From Pseudoxanthomonas sp. (GTDB taxonomy: Bacteria > Pseudomonadota > Gammaproteobacteria > Xanthomonadales > Xanthomonadaceae): DNA of 64,000 bases. This document shows, piece by piece, positions 43,671 to 52,849 of the stretch. The stretch's first letter is position 1. Each line of letters begins with the position of its first letter. The stretch is from the NCBI RefSeq assembly GCF_027498035.1, contig NZ_CP114978.1:2604001-2668000 (forward strand), read 5' to 3'. A program made the translations under genes and the position numbers. Below the pieces are notes generated by a model. It had not been told where the DNA came from, searched no databases, and saw only the letters and a program-made list of their open reading frames with translations.

Positions 43671-44744
43671 ATGCGCCCGACCCTCTTCCGCACCCCCGGC
43701 CTGCTGCTGGCGCTCGCAATGGCAGGCACGCCACTGGCGGCCATGGCCCAGCAGCGCGTGCTGCAGTACGCCGGCGTCAATCTGGCCGGCGCCGAGTTCA
43801 AGTCCAGCCAGAAGCCCGGCACGCTGTTCAAGGACTACACCTACCCATCGGAGAAGGATTTCGTCTACTTCGCCAGCAAGGGCATGAACGTGGTGCGGCT
43901 GCCGTTCCTGTGGGAGCGCCTGCAGCCGCAGCCTAAGGGCGAGTTCGACCCGACCCAGCTCAAGCTGCTGCAGAAAACCGTGGAAACCGCATCCAAGCAC
44001 GGCATCAGCGTGCTGTTGGATATCCACAACTACGCCCGGTACAACGGCCAGAAGATCGGCAGCGACGCAGTGCCCGTGGAGGTCTTCACCGACCTGTGGA
44101 CACGCCTGGCCAGGGAGCCCGCCTTCGCCAACAATCCGCGGGTGCTATTCGGCCTGATGAACGAGCCGCACGACATGGGCGCCAGCGACTGGGCGCAGTC
44201 CGCGCAGGCGGCGATCGACGCGATCCGTGCGGCCGGGGCGAACAACCTGATCCTGGTGCCGGGCACCGCCTGGAGCGGCGCGCACAGCTGGGGCAGCCTG
44301 ACCGCCGGCCGCGGGACCTCCAATGGCGACGCGCTGGCCAAACTCACCGACCCTGCCAACCAGATGGTGTTCGAGGTCCATCAGTACATCGACAAGGATT
44401 CGTCCGGCACCAAACCCGAATGCGGCAGCGATGACAGCATCGGCGTGCGCCGGCTGGAAGGCTTCACCCGCTGGCTGCGCGAACACGGCAAGACCGGCTT
44501 CCTGGGCGAGTTCGGCGCCAGCACCGATCCGACCTGCCTGGCCGCGCTCGACAAGATGCTGGCCTACATGCAGACCAACGGCGATGTGTGGCGCGGCTGG
44601 AGCTATTGGGCCGCGGGCGGGTGGTGGCCACCGAGCTACATGTTCAACGTGCAACCGGACAAGGAAGGCAACGACACGCCGCAGATGGCGGTGCTGTCGA
44701 AGTACGCGCGTGAGGTGACCGGCGCGAAACAGAGCGCCGACTGA
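43671..44744 (+). CDS. Secreted GH5 endoglucanase, copy 1
   Basis: The protein is 357 aa from ATG 43671 (AGGAG six bases upstream). A signal peptide (ending AAMAQ near residue 25) is followed by a (beta/alpha)8 GH5 domain: RVLQYAGVNLAGAEF, the acid/base Glu in LFGLMNEPHDMG and the nucleophile Glu in GFLGEFGAS, with WRGWSYWAAGGWW near the end. No carbohydrate-binding module is present. It hydrolyses beta-1,4-glucan. A second copy lies 400 bases downstream. Confidence 0.92.
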   Translation: MRPTLFRTPGLLLALAMAGTPLAAMAQQRVLQYAGVNLAGAEFKSSQKPGTLFKDYTYPSEKDFVYFASKGMNVVRLPFLWERLQPQPKGEFDPTQLKLLQKTVETASKHGISVLLDIHNYARYNGQKIGSDAVPVEVFTDLWTRLAREPAFANNPRVLFGLMNEPHDMGASDWAQSAQAAIDAIRAAGANNLILVPGTAWSGAHSWGSLTAGRGTSNGDALAKLTDPANQMVFEVHQYIDKDSSGTKPECGSDDSIGVRRLEGFTRWLREHGKTGFLGEFGASTDPTCLAALDKMLAYMQTNGDVWRGWSYWAAGGWWPPSYMFNVQPDKEGNDTPQMAVLSKYAREVTGAKQSAD

Positions 44745-45152
44745 GGACACAAATCGACCATCGCCGACACCCTGACAGCCGCTCTCCCGAGCGGCTGTTT
44801 TTCCAGGCGCGTGTCCGAATGCACAGTTCCGCGCGATGCAATGTTTCCCGTGCCACGCGCGTGCACGGCACCCTGTCACAACACGCGACATGCCCGCCCT
44901 CGATCGCTTGCGCACGGCATGGGACATGCGAGATTCCTTGCTGACTTCGACAAGAGAGGGCGGGACCTGCTGCACGCGATGCAGCTGCGTTTCTCTTCGA
45001 CGGAGTACCTCGAGCAACACGCCGACGTCAGTCAAGGCGGCACACCCGCGGATGCCACCCGCCGCCGCGCCGCCACGGATTCCGCCGCCAGCACGACGTC
45101 CTCCCCCATCGCGTGCGCGTACCGCCATGCCACGCCCGACAGGAATTCCCCC
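44745..45152. other. Spacer between the GH5 copies
   Basis: It begins with a terminator at 44775. An open frame from 44811 continues into the second GH5 gene but has no export signal or ribosome site. Nothing else is recognised. Confidence 0.5.
44775..44802 (+). terminator. Strong intrinsic terminator after GH5 copy 1
   Basis: A perfect 10-bp stem ACAGCCGCTC / GAGCGGCTGT with a TCCC loop is followed by TTTT. Confidence 0.85.
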
Positions 45153-46196
45153 ATGCGCCTTTCGATCCCCACGTCACTGTCCGCACTGGCCCTTGCCACC
45201 GCACTGGCCAGCACCTCCGCCGCACACGCCCAGACCACCCTCGCGTACGCCGGGGTCAACCTCGCCGGCGCCGAGTTCAACGCATCGGTCAAACCGGGCG
45301 TGCTGTACAAGAATTACGTGTATCCCTCGGATTCCGACTTTGCCTATTTCGCCGGGCAGGGCATGAACGTGATCCGGCTTCCGTTCCTGTGGGAGCGGCT
45401 GGAGCCCCAGGCCGGCACCACGCTGGATGCCGCGCAGTTGTCCTACATCACCACGGCGGTGACGCGCGCCAGGAACCATGGCCTGAAAGTCATCCTGGAC
45501 CCGCACAACTACGCCAAGTACAACGGCGCGCTGATCGGCAGCAGCAGCGTGCCCGATGCGGTCTTCGCCGACCTGTGGAGCCAGCTGGCCAGCGCCTTCG
45601 CCAACGACGATGCCGTGATCTTCGGCCTGATGAATGAACCGGCCGGACTGTCGTCCACGACCTGGGCCGATGCCGCACAGGCGGCGATTGATGCGATCCG
45701 CGCCACCGGTGCGAAGAACCTGGTGCTGGTGCCCGGCGTGGCCTGGACCGGCGCGCACAGCTGGAACAGCGCCTCGGCCGGCGGCGGCGTGTCCAACGGC
45801 GACGCGCTGGCCAACCTGAGCGATCCGGCCGCCAACCTGGCCTACGAAGTGCATCAGTACCTGGACCAGGATTATTCGGGCACCTCGGCCACCTGCGTCA
45901 GCACCACCATCGGCGCGGACAAGCTCGAGGGCTTCACCGAATGGCTGCGTGCGAACAACAAGATCGGCTTCCTCGGAGAATTCGGTGCCGCCGATAACGA
46001 CACCTGCATGACCGCGCTGGACGGCATGCTGGAGTACATGCAGGCCAACGATGACGTGTGGCTGGGCTGGACCTACTGGGCCGCTGGCGCGTGGTGGAAC
46101 ACGAGCTACATGTTCAGTGTGCAACCGGTCGATGGCGTGACCCGGGCACAGCTGCCGGTGCTGTCGGAACACGCCCGCGAAATCACCGGCAAGTAA
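45153..46196 (+). CDS. Secreted GH5 endoglucanase, copy 2
   Basis: The protein is 347 aa from ATG 45153 (AGGA eight bases upstream), with a signal peptide ending AAHAQ. It tracks copy 1 block for block: LAYAGVNLAGAEF, MNVIRLPFLWERLEPQ, FGLMNEPAG (acid/base Glu), GFLGEFGA (nucleophile) and GWTYWAAGAWW. Both catalytic Glu are kept, so it should be active. The copies differ enough that specificity may have diverged. Confidence 0.92.
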   Translation: MRLSIPTSLSALALATALASTSAAHAQTTLAYAGVNLAGAEFNASVKPGVLYKNYVYPSDSDFAYFAGQGMNVIRLPFLWERLEPQAGTTLDAAQLSYITTAVTRARNHGLKVILDPHNYAKYNGALIGSSSVPDAVFADLWSQLASAFANDDAVIFGLMNEPAGLSSTTWADAAQAAIDAIRATGAKNLVLVPGVAWTGAHSWNSASAGGGVSNGDALANLSDPAANLAYEVHQYLDQDYSGTSATCVSTTIGADKLEGFTEWLRANNKIGFLGEFGAADNDTCMTALDGMLEYMQANDDVWLGWTYWAAGAWWNTSYMFSVQPVDGVTRAQLPVLSEHAREITGK

Positions 46197-46267
46197 GCCG
46201 TCGCTCACCGCGCGCGCCGGACCGAGGTTGGCGCGCGTGGAAAATGATCTGGAGACGATGCAAGAAC

Positions 46268-46297
46268 GCAGGCCGCCACGCCAGGCGGCCTGCTGTT
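46268..46297 (+). terminator. Hairpin after GH5 copy 2
   Basis: A perfect 10-bp stem GCAGGCCGCC / GGCGGCCTGC (46268-46277 with 46284-46293) is followed by a weak TGTT tail. Confidence 0.55.
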
Positions 46298-46403
46298 GCA
46301 TGGCGCACGCGCTGCGCATGCGCGGTGTCCTGAAAGCGCCGCAAAAGGGGTTCTGAAAAGGACAGAAGCCGGCTTCCCCCACCCGGCACTCCCCGGAATT
46401 CCC

Positions 46404-47021
46404 ATGCGTCCACGTCGCCCCCTCGACGTCCGCCTGCGTCTGATCCTGATCCTGCTGATGCCCTCGCTGCTGATGGCGTGCGGCAAGTCGCCGCCCGCTG
46501 CCCAAATAACCGCTCCGGCCGAACCCACGCCACCGCCGCCCGTTGCGGCATCCACGCCAACGGTGGCCAGCACGCCATGCGAGCTGATCACCGATGCGGA
46601 ACTGCACGCGGTCTTCAGCAGCACCGTCAGCAGCAGGCCGGAGCGGCACGATGCCTTCGGCATTGCCGCCTGCGAATGGAATGGCGACTTCGGCCGCCTG
46701 CTGCTGCAGCAATGGCCATCCAAGGGCCACACCCCGCAGGACGAAGTCCGCGACCTGGTCAGCGGCTTCATCGACACCGGCATGCCCGGCGCGCGATCGC
46801 GCGTGCGGCTGGTATCGCTGCAGGGGCTTGGCAATTTCGCGACCGCGGTGGTCGAGGCGCGCGATGCGAAGAACGGCGTGCTGGCCGACATCGCGGTGCT
46901 GTCCATCGCCCGCAACGGGCAGACGCTGGTGTTCCTGACCGATGGCCTGGACGAGGACGAACGCGAGGAAGCGCTGCGCAAACTGCGCGAGCTGGGCCAT
47001 TACGCCTACGCCCGGCTCTGA
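46404..47021 (+). CDS. Hypothetical lipoprotein
   Basis: The protein is 205 aa from ATG 46404. A basic start and LLMAC lipobox (Cys near 26) precede a Pro/Ala-rich linker. The folded part (CELITDAELHAVFSSTVSSRPERH..., ACEWNGDF) has two Cys and resembles the DUF3558-like layout of small lipoproteins with a split Cys pair, but I cannot assign it firmly. Confidence 0.65.
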   Translation: MRPRRPLDVRLRLILILLMPSLLMACGKSPPAAQITAPAEPTPPPPVAASTPTVASTPCELITDAELHAVFSSTVSSRPERHDAFGIAACEWNGDFGRLLLQQWPSKGHTPQDEVRDLVSGFIDTGMPGARSRVRLVSLQGLGNFATAVVEARDAKNGVLADIAVLSIARNGQTLVFLTDGLDEDEREEALRKLRELGHYAYARL

Positions 47022-47181
47022 GCGGTTGCGCGCATCCGGTTGCGTGAGCGGCGGACCGCCGTCGTTCGCCCGACCAGGTAGCGGGCTGTGGCCTGACAGT
47101 GTCCGGGTTGATGCGCCCCGTGCCGTTGTTTCTTCACACGCGGCCTGCATTCGCTGCTGCGCGCCTGGAGGGCAATCCACA

Positions 47182-47526
47182 ATGCGTGCTTCACATCGTC
47201 CCCTGCGCATGACCTGCACGTGGCTGCTCGGCGTGACACTGCTATCGGCCTACGTCCCGATGACGCAGGCACCGGCCGCGACTTCGTTCGCACCCACGAT
47301 CAACGCCGTGTCCGGCCCGGCCGACAGCCTGGTCTGTGCGCTGCTGGCCGATGCCGGTACGCAGCTGCTGGTTGCGACCGCCGGTCATGGGCAGCTTGGA
47401 AGAATCCGCCGGCACGCCGGCATCAACAGCTGCGGCACCGAAGGCGACACCAGACGATCCGCCCGACGCGCAGCGGGCGTGGTCGATGCCATCGTGGCGT
47501 TGGCGGACGACAGCCACGGCCGCTGA
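47182..47526 (+). CDS. Hypothetical secreted protein
   Basis: The protein is 114 aa from ATG 47182 with GGAGG about ten bases upstream. An N-terminal hydrophobic segment (TCTWLLGVTLLSAYVPMTQAPAA) could be a signal peptide. The rest has one Cys pair (SLVCALLADAG, GINSCGTEG) and an Arg-rich turn. No family is recognised, and it could be spurious since the codon pattern is not strongly biased. Confidence 0.4.
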   Translation: MRASHRPLRMTCTWLLGVTLLSAYVPMTQAPAATSFAPTINAVSGPADSLVCALLADAGTQLLVATAGHGQLGRIRRHAGINSCGTEGDTRRSARRAAGVVDAIVALADDSHGR

Positions 47527-47564
47527 GACGCCGCCGCAAGCCGCACCCAATCCACTCGCCGGCG

Positions 47565-48425
47565 TTACCCCAGCGGCAGCACTTCCACCGTCTGGGCCAG
47601 CGTGTGCGTGGCGCCAGGGGCCAGGGTGACGATGTCGCGCGCGGCGTTGGCCGCTTCCACGCACAGGAAGTCGTGCCAGGCCGCATCGGGCACATCGCCC
47701 ATCGCCTGGGCACCGGCCTGGCCCGGGTTCCAGACCACCAGCGCATGGCTGCCGGTCGTGCTGATGCGCAGGCGACGCCCGCGTGCGGGATCGTGCAGCA
47801 CGTAGTGCCCGCCGGCCGCGTGGTAGATGCGATCGCTACGGCCCGGATCGCGCGGATCGTCCAGTGACCAGTCGCCGGACTGGGCGAAGGTGTCGCCGGT
47901 GTACTTGTCGGCGTAGTCCAGCCCGTCCAGGCCTTCCACGCGCACCCGCGAGGCTTCGCCCACCGCGAAGTAGCTGTGCAGTGCCTGGGTGAAGCCGAGC
48001 CTGACATCGGACGGGTTGTGGGTGATCAGGGCCTGCTGCAGGCCGACGCCCAGCACCAGCGTCTGCCTCAAACGCAGTGGCGTGCTTGCATCTTCTGGCA
48101 GCGAGAGCGTCAGGTGCAGGTTGCCGTCGCCGTCCTCGCGCGTGTCGTCCAGCGTCCATGTCGTGTTGCGGGCGAAGCCGTGCTGCTGCGCGTCGGCCGG
48201 CTGGTTCTCCTTGCCGAAATACGGCCAGCACACCGGCACGCCGCCGCGGATCGCGCCGGGCGCCCCCTTGGCCAGCGGCGACAGCCACAGCACGTCATCG
48301 CCACCGGCCGGGATGAACGACAGCAGCTGGCCGCCATGCAGCGACAACGCCGCGCGGCACAGCGGCGTTTCCACCCGCAGCACGGGCAGGCCAAGCAGGG
48401 TGTCTTCGGTCAGGGTGTAAGGCAT
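47565..48425 (-). CDS. yeaD: D-hexose-6-phosphate mutarotase (YeaD-like)
   Basis: The protein is 286 aa from ATG 48425. It is an aldose-1-epimerase fold: LHGGQLLSFIPAGGDDVLWLSPLAKGAPGAIRGGVPVCWPYFG, then HGFARNTTW (catalytic His), ALHSYFAVG (second His) and the acidic FLCVEAANA. These match the YeaD/YMR099c group that interconverts anomers of glucose-6-phosphate. Its end is 38 bases from the convergent plus-strand gene. Confidence 0.92.
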   Translation of the reverse strand: MPYTLTEDTLLGLPVLRVETPLCRAALSLHGGQLLSFIPAGGDDVLWLSPLAKGAPGAIRGGVPVCWPYFGKENQPADAQQHGFARNTTWTLDDTREDGDGNLHLTLSLPEDASTPLRLRQTLVLGVGLQQALITHNPSDVRLGFTQALHSYFAVGEASRVRVEGLDGLDYADKYTGDTFAQSGDWSLDDPRDPGRSDRIYHAAGGHYVLHDPARGRRLRISTTGSHALVVWNPGQAGAQAMGDVPDAAWHDFLCVEAANAARDIVTLAPGATHTLAQTVEVLPLG

Positions 48426-48440
48426 GTCGGCTCGCGCAAA

Positions 48441-48474
48441 CAAAAACGGGCGGCCAGTCTAGCCAGCCGCCCGT
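48441..48474 (-). terminator. Intrinsic terminator after the alcohol dehydrogenase gene
   Basis: On the minus strand the stem ACGGGCGG / CCGCCCGT (48467-48474 with 48446-48453) is followed by TTTTTG. It separates the dehydrogenase from the mutarotase gene. Confidence 0.75.
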
Positions 48475-48497
48475 TGTTCCGTCGTTGAGGCGAAGCC

Positions 48498-49559
48498 TTA
48501 CGCAGCCTTGTCCAGCTTGGCCAGGTCCATCACGAAGCGGTACTTCACATCGCCCTTGAGCATGCGCTCGTAGGCGTCGTTGATCTGCGCCGGGTCGATC
48601 ACTTCGATGTCCGACACGATCCCGTGCTTGGCGCAGAAATCGAGCATTTCCTGGGTCTGGGCGATGCCGCCGATCAGCGAGCCGGCAATCGTGCGGCGAC
48701 GCATGATCAGGTTGAACACGGTCGGCGTGGGGTGCGGATGCTCCGGCGCACCGACCAGCACCATCGCGCCATCACGCTTGAGCGCGTTGAGGAACGGGTC
48801 CAGGTTGTGCGAGGCGGCCACGGTGTTGATGATGAAATCCAGCTTGCCGCCCTGCGCGGCCATCTGCGTTTCGTCCCTGGAGATCACCACTTCATCGGCG
48901 CCCAGGCGCTTGCCGTCTTCGCGCTTGCTTTCCGAGGTGGTGAACAGCACCACATGCGCACCCATTGCCTTGGCGATCTTCACCGCCATGTGGCCCAGGC
49001 CGCCCAGGCCGACCACGCCCACCGACTGGCCGGGACCGACCTTCCAGTGCGCCATCGGCGAGTACACGGTGATGCCGGCGCACAGCAGCGGGGCGACCGC
49101 GGCCAGGTTGTCGGTGCCGTGGGTCACGCGCAGGACGTACTTTTCATCGACCACCACGTGGTCGGAATAGCCGCCATAGGTGTTCTCGCCACCGCCGAAC
49201 AGCGGGCCGTTGTAGGTGCCGGTGAAGCCGTTGTCGCAGTACTGCTCTTCGCCCGCCTCACAGGACGGACAGGTACGGCAGCTGTCGACCATGCAGCCGA
49301 CGCCGGCCAGGTCGCCGACCTTGAAGCCGGTGACATCACTGCCGACGGCGGTGACGCGGCCGACGATCTCGTGGCCCGGCACCGACGGGAAGACGGTGTT
49401 CTGCCACTCGTTGCGCGCGGTGTGCAGGTCGGAATGGCAGATGCCGCAATACAGGATGTCGATCTGGACATCGTTCGGGCCGGGCGTGCGGCGTTCGAAA
49501 GCGAACGGCGCCAGCGGCGCATCGGCGGACAGGGCGGCGTAGCCGTGGGCATGGGACAT
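48498..49559 (-). CDS. Zinc-dependent NADP(H) alcohol dehydrogenase (YahK/CAD-like)
   Basis: The protein is 353 aa of the medium-chain dehydrogenase family. Catalytic zinc ligands sit in CGICHSDLH and PGHEIVG; the structural zinc Cys are in CRTCPSCEAGEEQYC. The Rossmann motif is VGVVGLGGLGHMAVKIAKAMG, followed by TTSESKRED, which suits NADPH. It resembles YahK and cinnamyl-alcohol-type enzymes that reduce aldehydes. Confidence 0.92.
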   Translation of the reverse strand: MSHAHGYAALSADAPLAPFAFERRTPGPNDVQIDILYCGICHSDLHTARNEWQNTVFPSVPGHEIVGRVTAVGSDVTGFKVGDLAGVGCMVDSCRTCPSCEAGEEQYCDNGFTGTYNGPLFGGGENTYGGYSDHVVVDEKYVLRVTHGTDNLAAVAPLLCAGITVYSPMAHWKVGPGQSVGVVGLGGLGHMAVKIAKAMGAHVVLFTTSESKREDGKRLGADEVVISRDETQMAAQGGKLDFIINTVAASHNLDPFLNALKRDGAMVLVGAPEHPHPTPTVFNLIMRRRTIAGSLIGGIAQTQEMLDFCAKHGIVSDIEVIDPAQINDAYERMLKGDVKYRFVMDLAKLDKAA

Positions 49560-49727
49560 GGGAATGCTCCGATGTTGGGAAAAAAGGGGGGATGCGCGCG
49601 CGACCGGCGGCAGGGGGTGCAGATGCTAGCCCCCCGGCGTGAAGAACCGGCTGCAACGCAGTATTTCGGCGGTCTGTTGACGCTTTCACCGCAGATGCAT
49701 GCCATCGGCAGCGTGATCGCCTGCGGT

Positions 49728-50126
49728 TCAGCGCACCTCGCCATCCAGGTAGAACCAGTGCCCGTCTTCACGCATGAACCGGCTGTGTTCGTGCATGCGC
49801 TGGGCCGAGCCGCCGCCCACGCGCAGGCGTGCGGTGAACACCACTTCAGCCGTGTCCTCGCCGGTGACGGTGTGTGATTCCACCTTCAGGCCCAGCCAGG
49901 TGGTGCGCTGGCCAGGCGCGTCGGCCAGCGACAGCTCGGCCGGACGCGTAGACGCGTGCCAGCTGGCACGCAGGTAGTCGGCATCGCCCAGCACGTAGGC
50001 GCTGTAGCGCGAACGCATCAAGGCCTTCGCGTCCAGCGCGGGCGCACCGGCGTGCAGCGGGCCACAGCAGCGCGCGTAGGGCAGGCTGCTGTCGCAAGGG
50101 CAGGCAGTGGGAACAGGCGTGGCCAT
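49728..50126 (-). CDS. ychJ: YchJ-family SEC-C protein
   Basis: The protein is 132 aa from ATG 50126. The N-terminal zinc-binding SEC-C motif (CPCDSSLPYARCCGPLH) and the NTF2-like body (ALMRSRYSAYVLGDADYLRASWH, SRFMREDGHWFYLDGE) match YchJ. The function is unknown. It follows mntP by five bases, so the two are co-transcribed. Confidence 0.9.
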   Translation of the reverse strand: MATPVPTACPCDSSLPYARCCGPLHAGAPALDAKALMRSRYSAYVLGDADYLRASWHASTRPAELSLADAPGQRTTWLGLKVESHTVTGEDTAEVVFTARLRVGGGSAQRMHEHSRFMREDGHWFYLDGEVR

Positions 50127-50131
50127 CGCGA

Positions 50132-50713
50132 TCAACCTGCCGCGCCGCTGAGGTGCTCGTACAGGATCGCCGCACCGACCAGGATCAGGATCACGCCGCC
50201 CACCAGCTCGGCGCGACGCCCGATCACCGAACCCAGCGCGCGCCCCAGCATCACCCCCAGCGTGACCATGGTGAAGGTGCACAGGCCGATCACGCCGGCC
50301 ACCACGAAGATCGGCACCTGCACGAAGGCCAGGCCCACGCCAACGGCCATCGCGTCGATGCTGGTGGCCAGGCCGGTCAGGGCCAGGGTGACGATGTTGC
50401 CGTGCTTGTGGTCGGCGCCTTCCGCATCGTCTTCGTCAGTCTCGTGCAACGCCTTCCAGATCATGTGCAGGCCCAGCGCGGCCAGCAGGACGAAGGCGAT
50501 CCAGTGGTCCCAGGCTTCGATGTAGCGGGAGGCGGCCGAGCCGATCAGCCAGCCGATAACCGGGGTGATGGACTCGACCACGCCGAAGATCAGGCCGACG
50601 CGCAGCGCCTGCGGCCACTGCGGCCTGGTCATGGCCGCGCCCTTGCCAAGCGCAGCGGCGAACGCATCGGTGGACATGGCCAGGCCGAGCATCAGGATGG
50701 AAACGGGATTCAT
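50132..50713 (-). CDS. mntP: MntP manganese efflux pump
   Basis: The protein is 193 aa from ATG 50713 with six membrane helices. MLGLAMSTDAFAAALGKGA and LTGLATSIDAMAVGVGLAF carry the conserved Asp of MntP, and a His/Asp/Glu-rich loop (HETDEDDAEGADHKHG) may bind metal. It exports manganese from the cytosol. A yybP-ykoY manganese riboswitch lies just upstream. Confidence 0.95.
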   Translation of the reverse strand: MNPVSILMLGLAMSTDAFAAALGKGAAMTRPQWPQALRVGLIFGVVESITPVIGWLIGSAASRYIEAWDHWIAFVLLAALGLHMIWKALHETDEDDAEGADHKHGNIVTLALTGLATSIDAMAVGVGLAFVQVPIFVVAGVIGLCTFTMVTLGVMLGRALGSVIGRRAELVGGVILILVGAAILYEHLSGAAG

Positions 50714-50784
50714 GGGGTTCAAAACACCAGGCCGGGAACGCGGACGAAACGAACGGCCCTGCACGCCGGCCATGAGCCGTGCTG

Positions 50785-50905
50785 GGCTGCTCGTTGGTCT
50801 CGCCAACCGAAAGTGGTTGCATCCGCCATGGCCGATGTGGGCCAAGTATGTTGACGGCTACGCTCGCTCCGCAGTGCGGAAGAGCCGGCTACTCCCCAAG
50901 GAGGT
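50785..50905 (-). ncRNA. yybP-ykoY manganese riboswitch
   Basis: On the minus strand the core runs from GGGGAGTAGCC (50888-50898), through GCCGTCAACATACTTGGCC, to GGTTGGCGAGACCAACGAG. These are the conserved loops of the Mn(II)-sensing yybP-ykoY aptamer. It lies about 70 bases before mntP, whose homologs are its classic target. Confidence 0.88.
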
Positions 50906-50950
50906 TCCCCGCCGGCATCGCCAACGGGGCGCGCAGTATACACATCGCCG

Positions 50951-51487
50951 TCAAAGCATCCGCTGGACCACGTTGTCCCGGCGCACCAGCAGGTGGAACA
51001 ACGCCGCCAGGATGTGCAGGCCGATCACCCAGTAGAAGGCCGTGCCCAGCCACACATGGGCCGACTTCAACGCGTGCGACAGCGCCTCGTGCGTGCCGAA
51101 GAACCCGGGGATGCGGAACCCGCCCGGCAGCCCCACGCCCTTGCCATCGGCCAGGCCCGACACCAGGCCGAGCAACGGCTGGATGACGATGAAGGCGTAC
51201 AGCAGCACGTGGGTCAGCTGCCCGGCCCGGTGCATCCAGCCCGGCGGCGGTGGCTGGATCGGCGGCGTGTGCGCGCCCAGGCGCGAGACGATCCTGGGCA
51301 GGGCCACCAGCAGCACCGCCAGGCCGAACAGGAAGTGGGACTGCATCACCAGCGTCCGCTCGGGGGTGCCCTTTTCCAGCAGCGTCCGCACGTTGATGGT
51401 GACGTAGGCCCCGGCGACCAGGACGACGGTCAACCAGTGGAAGACGCGGGTACGTGCGCTGTAACGCGTGCTGGACACCGGGGTCAT
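50951..51487 (-). CDS. Cytochrome b561-family membrane protein
   Basis: The protein is 178 aa with four membrane helices. Heme-ligand His are seen in TRVFHWLTVVLVAG, LVMQSHFLFG, SAHVWLGTAFYWVIGLHILAALFHLL. It fits the bacterial CybB/YodB-type b561, which moves electrons between quinone and superoxide or periplasmic partners. It lies between folE and the mntP riboswitch, on the same strand. Confidence 0.9.
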   Translation of the reverse strand: MTPVSSTRYSARTRVFHWLTVVLVAGAYVTINVRTLLEKGTPERTLVMQSHFLFGLAVLLVALPRIVSRLGAHTPPIQPPPPGWMHRAGQLTHVLLYAFIVIQPLLGLVSGLADGKGVGLPGGFRIPGFFGTHEALSHALKSAHVWLGTAFYWVIGLHILAALFHLLVRRDNVVQRML

Positions 51488-51552
51488 GCGGGCCTGGGCG
51501 GTCGGGAAGACCTGGCGATCCTACCCCGTCCGGCGCGGCCCGATGGCCCGGC

Positions 51553-52155
51553 TCAGCGCTTGGTGCCGACTTCGATGAACTGCAGGAATTCAGCGCGCGT
51601 GCGTGCGTCTTCGCGGAACGCGCCCAGCATCTTGCTGGTGACCATGCTGACGCCGCGCTTGTGCACGCCGCGGGTGGTCATGCACTCGTGCGCGCCCTCC
51701 ACCACCACAGCCACGCCGCGCGGCTGCAGCACGTCCTGGATGCACTGGGCGATCTGCGCGGTCATCTTTTCCTGCACCTGGAAGCGGCGCGCGTAGGCCT
51801 CCACCACCCGCGCCAGCTTGCTGATGCCCACCACCTTGCCGTCGGGCAGGTAGCCCACGTGGACGCGGCCGATGATCGGCGCCATGTGGTGTTCGCAGTG
51901 GCTTTCGTACTCGATGCCACGCAGCACGATCAGCTCGTCGTAGCCGGCCACTTCCTCGAAGGTGCGGGCCAGGTATTCGTGCGGATCGCGCTGGTAGCCG
52001 CTGAACCAGTCGCCGTAGGCCTTGGCCACGCGCTTGGGCGTGTCCAGCAGGCCTTCGCGGGCCGGGTCTTCGCCGGCCCAGCGCAGCAGGGTGCGCACGG
52101 CATCCTCGGCCTGGTCGCGGCTGACGCCGCCACGGGTGTTGTCCGAATCGCTCAT
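51553..52155 (-). CDS. folE: GTP cyclohydrolase I
   Basis: The protein is 200 aa from ATG 52155. The motifs YESHCEHHMAPIIGRVHVGYLPDGKVVGISKLAR (zinc Cys/His and catalytic His) and CMTTRGVHKRG (third zinc ligand) are those of type I FolE, the first step of tetrahydrofolate synthesis. Upstream DNA to 52312 carries no gene. Confidence 0.96.
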   Translation of the reverse strand: MSDSDNTRGGVSRDQAEDAVRTLLRWAGEDPAREGLLDTPKRVAKAYGDWFSGYQRDPHEYLARTFEEVAGYDELIVLRGIEYESHCEHHMAPIIGRVHVGYLPDGKVVGISKLARVVEAYARRFQVQEKMTAQIAQCIQDVLQPRGVAVVVEGAHECMTTRGVHKRGVSMVTSKMLGAFREDARTRAEFLQFIEVGTKR

Positions 52156-52418
52156 GGCGGTCCTTTGATGAGGCAGAAAAACAGGGCCGGCATCGTACCG
52201 GACGGGCCGATGGGCGTCTTGGCAGGGGCGGAACGCAGCGGACCGCACGGCGGACAGGCCGGCTGTGGAGGTCCGTATATGACGCAAGCAGGAAATATTA
52301 AGAATCAATAACTTAGCCCACCACCGGCCGCCTATCGCGCGAACGCTCTACTAGCCAGGGTTCTACCCCCAAGACCACGGACGGTTGCGAAAGGGTGGAG
52401 AACCTCATCAACACTTCG

Positions 52419-52784
52419 TCGCCCTGGCGGTGCCAGGCCGCCATCTGCACCGCCCGGATCACCATCTGTCGGTCCTGCCGGTGATTCATTGACCAGCCTG
52501 CGGCCCGGTGGTCGAACAGGTCCAGCACGATGCACAGGTACAGCCTGCTCTCGCCGGTCATGATCTCGGTGATATCAGTGACCCACTTGGTCTCTGGCTC
52601 CAGAGCGCTGAAGTCCCGCCCCAACAGGTTGCGCATGCCCGGCGGCGTCAGCGCTGGCTGGCTGCGCTGACCGCACCGCTTCGGACGGACAACCCTGCAG
52701 GCCGTCAGCCGCCATCAGTCGAGCCGCCCGGTTCAAGCTGGCCGTCTCGCCTTCATCGGCAAGATCTATCCTGCGCTTTGACAT
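52419..52784 (-). pseudogene. IS3-family orfB fragment (second IS)
   Basis: From ATG 52784 the peptide reads SKRRIDLADEGETASLNRAARLMAADGLQG, then shifts frame near 52690 and continues as MRNLLGRDFSALEPETKWVTDITEI...LYLCIVLDLFDHRAAGWSM, part of an rve integrase core with the first catalytic Asp (TDITEI). The remaining Asp and Glu are lost. Confidence 0.75.
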
Positions 52785-52849
52785 GAACACTCCTCAGGCC
52801 TCCCGGAGCAACCTTCCTGTAAGTGTCCGGGATAATGGGGTGAACCCAG

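Noticed and set aside
44811..45152. Upstream extension of GH5 copy 2
   Set aside because: It would bury the clear signal peptide at 45153 and has no ribosome site.
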